64,000 nt of DNA, taken from contig OY978528.1 of assembly GCA_963854835.1 (NCBI GenBank), forward strand, positions 9,766,242 to 9,830,241, written 5' to 3'. The position numbers and the translations under genes were made by a program. Under the pieces are notes generated by a model. The model had not been told where the DNA came from. It did no database searches and saw only the letters and a program-made list of their open reading frames with translations. Source of the stretch: Megamerina dolium (taxonomy: Eukaryota > Arthropoda > Insecta > Diptera > Megamerinidae). This document shows, one piece after another, positions 60,065-64,000 of this stretch (the stretch's first letter is position 1; each line of letters opens with the position of its first letter).

Positions 60065-60672
60065 AATGTCGAAAAATTAATACAATAATATCGAAAAATT
60101 AATACAATAATATCGAAAAATTAATACAATAATATCGAAAAGTTAATACAATAATATCGAAAAATTAATACAATAATATCGAAAAGTTAATACAATAATA
60201 TCGAAAAATTAATACAATAAAATAAAATAAATAAATAAATAAATATGTGGCCACATAAAGCCCCAAAGGGCTCATTGGCCGAGCTTCTCTTCCATTACTG
60301 TTGTGCGTCTTAAATTTTGGACAATATTAGAAGGGACCTACTTATTTTAGCCGGTTCCGAACGGCAGAACACTTGTGACATCGCTTTTTCTGAGCTTTGT
60401 CACAGAGTTCTTTAAGAAGCTTTTTCATGGCAAGTTGTTACTGTCGGAAGAATTGCCAATTGCTTGCCGACAGGTGGGTACCGTTCGAAAGAAAAATCTT
60501 TATCGATATTAAATTTGTTATGCATCAGCCGGGGATTGAACCACCGACCTACAGATCAGAAGGCGAACACACTAACCACTGAGCTACGGCACCCATCAAA
60601 TTAATACAATAATATCGAAAAATTAATACAATAATATCGAAAAGTTAATACAATAATATCGAAAAATTCGAC
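60065..60672. repeat. 22-bp minisatellite split by a SINE
   Basis: The unit TCGAAAAATTAATACAATAA+TA repeats every 22 bases from 60069 to about 60220, and again from 60598 to about 60670. The array is interrupted by the SINE at 60221-60597. Some units have AAAAGTTAA in place of AAAAATTAA. Confidence 0.92.
60221..60597 (-). mobile_element. tRNA-headed SINE (family S1), full length, inserted in the minisatellite
   Basis: On the minus strand it begins GGGTGCCGTAGCTCAGTGGT, has the B-box GGTTCAATCCCC near 60532-60543, then the S1 body, and ends TTTATGTGGCCACATATTTA with (TTTA)n. AAATTAATACAATAA flanks both sides (60206-60220 and 60598-60612) and fits a 15-bp target duplication, though the surrounding repeat makes its exact limits ambiguous. 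This is the best-preserved S1 copy, about 377 bp. It encodes no protein, and the open frame at 60397-60582 is accidental. Confidence 0.92.
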
Positions 60673-60900
60673 ATTATTAAAAAATAAAAAATTGGTAATA
60701 TTATTGAAAAATAAAAAATGCAAGAAATTAAGTTTTCGACATTATTGCAAATATTTTTTTTCAATAATTTCGAAATATAATTTTGTAAATAATGTTAGAG
60801 AAGAAAATTGAATGGCAACCAGCCTTGATGAGAGTGCTTTGTCGACACTTATGGTAAGGAAAAATATAGAGAATGTTAAAATAATTGTGTTTGGAAGTAT
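60673..60900. other. Short AT-rich spacer
   Basis: CGACATTATT and CAATAATTTCG phrases continue the theme of the neighbouring minisatellite. Nothing coding. Confidence 0.4.
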
Positions 60901-62110
60901 ATATTTTTTTTCTCCTTTAGGAGATTTCTAGGGATCTATGGGGTTTTTTTTTTGTAAATTTTCAAATATTTTCATTGATTTTGTATGATAGTCCCATTGA
61001 GTTGTGCATATAGGGAGTAAATATGCTCGGCAGACATATGGGCAAGGTAAATTTAATGGCAGTTGGAGTCTCATGTTCGTCATTGGAAGGCTATTGCTCG
61101 GCAGCCATGAGATATTTGACGATTTTCACGTGTTTTTGCATTGATTTTGTATAGCAGCGCGTTTAAAATGTTGAGATAGAGGGTGATAAGGCTGTTTTGG
61201 AAATAATATTGACGAGGTAAAACTGATGGGGGTTAGAATTGCAATTTACCGACTTATAAGCGATTTCCTGGAAGCCATTTGCATATTAGTCAGTTTTCAG
61301 ATGTTTTTTTTTTTGTTTTGTATGATAACCCTTTGAAGGGGTTCTGATAGGTTGTAAGTATGTTCGGGGAAAAAATATGGGGAAGGTAAAGTTTCACTCT
61401 TCTATAGGCGAGTTCTGGGCTATGGATATGGGGATTATTGTTAAATTTCAGGTGGTTTTCATGTGATTTTCATCCATTTTGTATAGCAGCCCTTTTCAAG
61501 AGCGCACATAAAGTGTGAGTAACCTCGGAAGGAACGTAAAAATGAAAGAAGTCAGAGTTACATTTCACTCTCTTAGCGGTGATACCTGGGCAGCTATGGA
61601 GTTATTTGTAAATTTTCAGATTCCTTCAAACTCATTCGTATGGGTGCCCACTTAAGGGATAGTTATAGGAGATAAGTATGTTTAAAGAAAATGTAATCAT
61701 AAACAAAAATAATGTGTATCGGTCATCGGTTTTATTCCTCTATGCTGGCCCTCAGAGCGGTGGGAGCTTACTTTTTGTAAATGTAAATTTTGTAGAGAAG
61801 GGCCCCGTAAGGGGTTCCGGAAAAATATTGGTTAGAGAAAATTGGTGGGAGTCAGTTATACATTTGACTCTCTAGAAATGACTCTATGGAACGAAGGAAG
61901 TAAATTATATAAAAACATAAATTTAGTAAAGAAGCTCCCTATGGGGTTGAAATACAGGTTAAGCAGCTTTTGGAAAATGTTGTTAAAATATGATTAATAG
62001 GGATCGATCTGATGCTTCAGCCCTTTTAGAGGCGATTTCATGGCGTGCAGAGAGCAAATTTTATACATTCATCAATTTTGGAGGGCAACCTTCCTATGGT
62101 GCAATTTATC
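60900..62110 (+). repeat. Tandem repeat family B, locus 6 (about 7 units, 157-171 bp)
   Basis: The GTAARTATGYTCGG-type phrase begins at 61017, about 61188, 61358, 61519 and 61676, and further diverged units follow to about 62100. Units share TTTGTATGATARCCC or GTATGGGTGCCC, GATAGGGGRTAAGTATG, and GGCGATTYCTGGGCAGCYAT. It is the longest family B array and ends about 600 bases before the OBP gene. The open frame at 61678-61875 is a repeat translation. Confidence 0.75.
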
Positions 62111-62674
62111 CATGATTTTTAAAACCAAATATAGGAGCTCAATTAATGAATATCACAGCTTTGTGGTTAGTTCGTTGGATTTTCGTAGTTTCAAGCACCG
62201 GTGAACTAACAAAATGCACTAAATATGGATTATTGAATTTTCTTCCCTTGAATTTTCAATTCAAAATTGGATTGGAAAAAATTTTAGATGTGCCGAAATC
62301 AGAATATATTTTCTGCAATATAAAAATGACACAGAAAATCATCTATATAATATGTCACGTCCGTAACGCTTTATACCCAGTGAATGCCCATTACTATTGA
62401 AATCATATACACGCCTCGATTTAAGTACCTAGTTAATTATTATTTGACACTGAAATTTATTGATCATATCATATCGATAGCTAATGGAAGCATTAACAAT
62501 TAAATATGAGCATTTAAATACTAATCAATCATAATACACGTTATGCATGAGCGATCGATAAAATTAACCTTAACTCTAAGAGCCACAAATAAAAAGTCAA
62601 AATGAAAATGAGAATTTCTAATCGTGTTGGAAATTTTTGTTAGAAGCCATAGAGATTGCGCATGTTAAATAATC
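62111..62674. other. AT-rich upstream flank of the OBP gene
   Basis: No coding region recognised. The open frame at 62146-62400 has no signature. ACCTTAACTC near 62570 resembles the ACCTTGA motifs elsewhere. Confidence 0.45.
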
Positions 62675-62680
62675 TATAAA
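62675..62680 (+). promoter_or_regulatory. TATA-like box of the OBP gene
   Basis: TATAAA within ATCTATAAAAATATATTG lies 39-44 bases before the ATG at 62719. This would put the transcription start close to 62705 and give a very short 5' leader, which is usual for insect OBP genes. Chance is possible in AT-rich DNA. Confidence 0.45.
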
Positions 62681-62718
62681 AATATATTGAAAGCTGCTTC
62701 CTTTTTACATTTTACATA

Positions 62719-63373
62719 ATGACATTGATAACATTAATGTTAATAACAGCAACATTGGCAACAGGATTTACTGCTGTAAGTTACACCAAACACTTCAAAT
62801 ACAAATTATACTCAATATTTTCAACGTTCATATTACTGACAGACATATGCCATCAATGAAATAGAACATTATGCTCTAGAATGTGCTGAGCAGGAACATT
62901 TTGAATTATGCCAGCTGGGAGCAATCGTAAAGCAACAATTTGCTGAAGCTGATCGTCCGTTTAAATGTTTCGCCAGATGTTTCTTCGAGAGGATACATTT
63001 AATGAATTCTAATAATGGTACCTTCAACGAAGATGTCTATGTGATGATTTTTAATAAAGCCAAAGAAGAGGTTGTGCGCAAGATTTTCCAAATCTGCAAT
63101 AAAGACGCTGCTATGGAAAATGTAACGGTTGTGACACCAAGAACTGGCATGGAAATGTCAGTTAAAGAAAAGGAAGTTGGCTTTGGATTAAAAGATGAAC
63201 AAGCTAAAAATCATGAAGTGGCGGCGACAAGAGAACCCAAATTATTGTCTCCATCTGGTGGTGGTACAATAGCTTGTGAGAGGGCATATAAAATGATAAC
63301 TTGTAGTCTTGATTTTTCACCAGTCTTATTGGGATCTTATTCTAAGCCCATCAAATCAGGTGTTACTATGTGA
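62719..63373 (+). CDS. Odorant-binding protein (PBP/GOBP family), two exons
   Basis: A secreted small carrier of hydrophobic ligands, in known family members released into sensillum lymph or other body fluids. Exon 1 (62719-62775) encodes a signal peptide, MTLITLMLITATLATGFTA. A 67-base phase-0 intron (62776-62842, GTAAGT...GACAG) follows. Exon 2 (62843-63373) completes a 195-residue product. The six-cysteine pattern is clear: C33, C61, C65, C104, C164 and C173, that is 27, 3, 38, 59 and 8 residues between successive cysteines. The C2-x3-C3 and C5-x8-C6 spacings are diagnostic. Oddities are an extra cysteine at C42 and a 59-residue gap between C4 and C5, where 8 to 14 is usual. The gap is charged and Gly/Ser-ended (residues 105-163). 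None of the GT sites I checked in the gap would join in frame to the AG at 63271-63272. The start was chosen because it gives the signal peptide. No neighbouring OBP was seen inside the window. Confidence 0.9.
62776..62842 (+). other. Intron of the OBP gene (67 bp)
   Basis: The donor is GTAAGT directly after the codon for the last signal-peptide residue. The acceptor is ATTACTGACAG. Removing it joins GCT and ACA in phase 0. A short intron at the signal-peptide boundary is common in OBP genes. Confidence 0.85.
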
Positions 63374-63416
63374 ATCGGGATGTTTTACCAGCCAGTCCTG
63401 TAGGCATAATATTATA

Positions 63417-63422
63417 AATAAA
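63417..63422 (+). terminator. Poly(A) signal of the OBP gene
   Basis: AATAAA lies 44 bases after the TGA stop (63371-63373), in ATTATAAATAAAAATAAC. This is a typical position for a short 3' UTR. Confidence 0.7.
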
Positions 63423-63789
63423 AATAACAAAATTAAATGATTTTTTGATAAGGAAAAATCCATTGTTAAAGGGTAAAAGCCAAGGTGAGAAGTAGAGAGA
63501 TACATTTAAAGGTCTCACTTATCGCCCCGCTACTAGAAAGTTGTTAGAAAAATGTAGGTGAGACGATGTATCGAAAAAAATACCAAATCTGTTCATCTGA
63601 AAAACAGACAAAGATAGTTTGGACTTATTGAGGTACCCTATCGTATCCTAAAGGGCACGAAGCGTTATAAATTATTAACCGCGAATGCTAATGAAACGAC
63701 ATCATACTATCTGGGAGTGATGGGCTGAGAATTTACTAAAAAATGAAATATGAATTAGAGTCTCGTCATCAAAACGCAGCTCCACGGAC
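63423..63789. other. Gene-free stretch downstream of the OBP gene
   Basis: No open coding frame or repeat recognised. Confidence 0.5.
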
Positions 63790-64000
63790 GTCTTACTTAC
63801 TTACTTACTTATGTGGCCATAACAACCGAATATCGATTTAGGCCGAAAATAACATGCTTCGCCAGCCATCTCTGTTCTTCGCTAGCTGGCGCCAGTTAGA
63901 AATTCCAAGCGCCGTCAGGTTCTCCAGTACTTGGTCTTTCCACCGGAGGTTTGGTCTTCCTCTTTTGCGTCGTCCTCCAGCGGGTTCCGAATATAACACC
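63790..64000 (-). mobile_element. RTE-like LINE 3' end, running off the window
   Basis: On the minus strand the segment ends TGTTATGGCCACATAAGTAA with (GTAA)n (63793-63810 on +). It carries the 3' UTR phrase AAATCGATATTCGG and, near the window edge, sequence coding GTRWRTTQKRKTK- or RRRKRKTKPPVER-type residues in shifted frames, the GGRRRRGRPNLRWKD region seen at 25.8 kb. The 5' part lies outside the window. Confidence 0.8.

Overview
The base composition (roughly two-thirds A+T), the repeat content and the one clear gene point to a higher fly (Diptera, Brachycera; a tephritid or calyptrate-like genome is my best guess). The window holds mauritiana-type and other mariners, a DINE-1/Helentron-like element with a (GTCC)n core, RTE-like LINEs with microsatellite tails, a very large load of (CAA)n/(GTT)n tracts, and an insect odorant-binding protein gene. 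The species cannot be fixed from sequence reading alone.

The window is gene-poor. The only gene supported end to end is a two-exon odorant-binding protein (OBP) gene on the + strand at 62719-63373, with a TATA-like box upstream and a poly(A) signal downstream. One further exon-like segment (39111-39270) is a weak candidate. Most other open frames are low-complexity reading of triplet repeats or fragments of transposons.

The repeat landscape has six parts. (1) Helentron/DINE-1-like DNA: one element at 34161-35296 with a central tandem block, and three minus-oriented relatives whose central blocks have grown into 153-154 bp tandem arrays (1-985, about 9060-9860, about 31180-31700). (2) Further tandem families of about 150-170 bp with related motifs: family B at six loci and family C at two. 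(3) Dead mariners at 36625-37835 and 57551-58840, and a mariner-type MITE at 48549-48784. (4) LINE fragments: RTE-like 3' ends at 14.6, 20.4, 23.4, 25.0, 25.3, 53.8 and 63.8 kb, and RNase H or zinc-knuckle fragments of a second LINE clade at 4.1 and 27.6-28.0 kb. (5) tRNA-headed SINEs at 28.8, 30.9, 38.4, 51.9 and 60.2 kb, with related copies at 40.6 and 43.9 kb. The SINEs share a 3'-terminal motif with the RTE-like LINE. (6) A 188-bp-arm foldback at 56775-57198.

The rest is AT-rich single-copy DNA with many microsatellites, which could be intergenic or part of very long introns. No rRNA, functional tRNA, CRISPR or prokaryotic-type operon was found.
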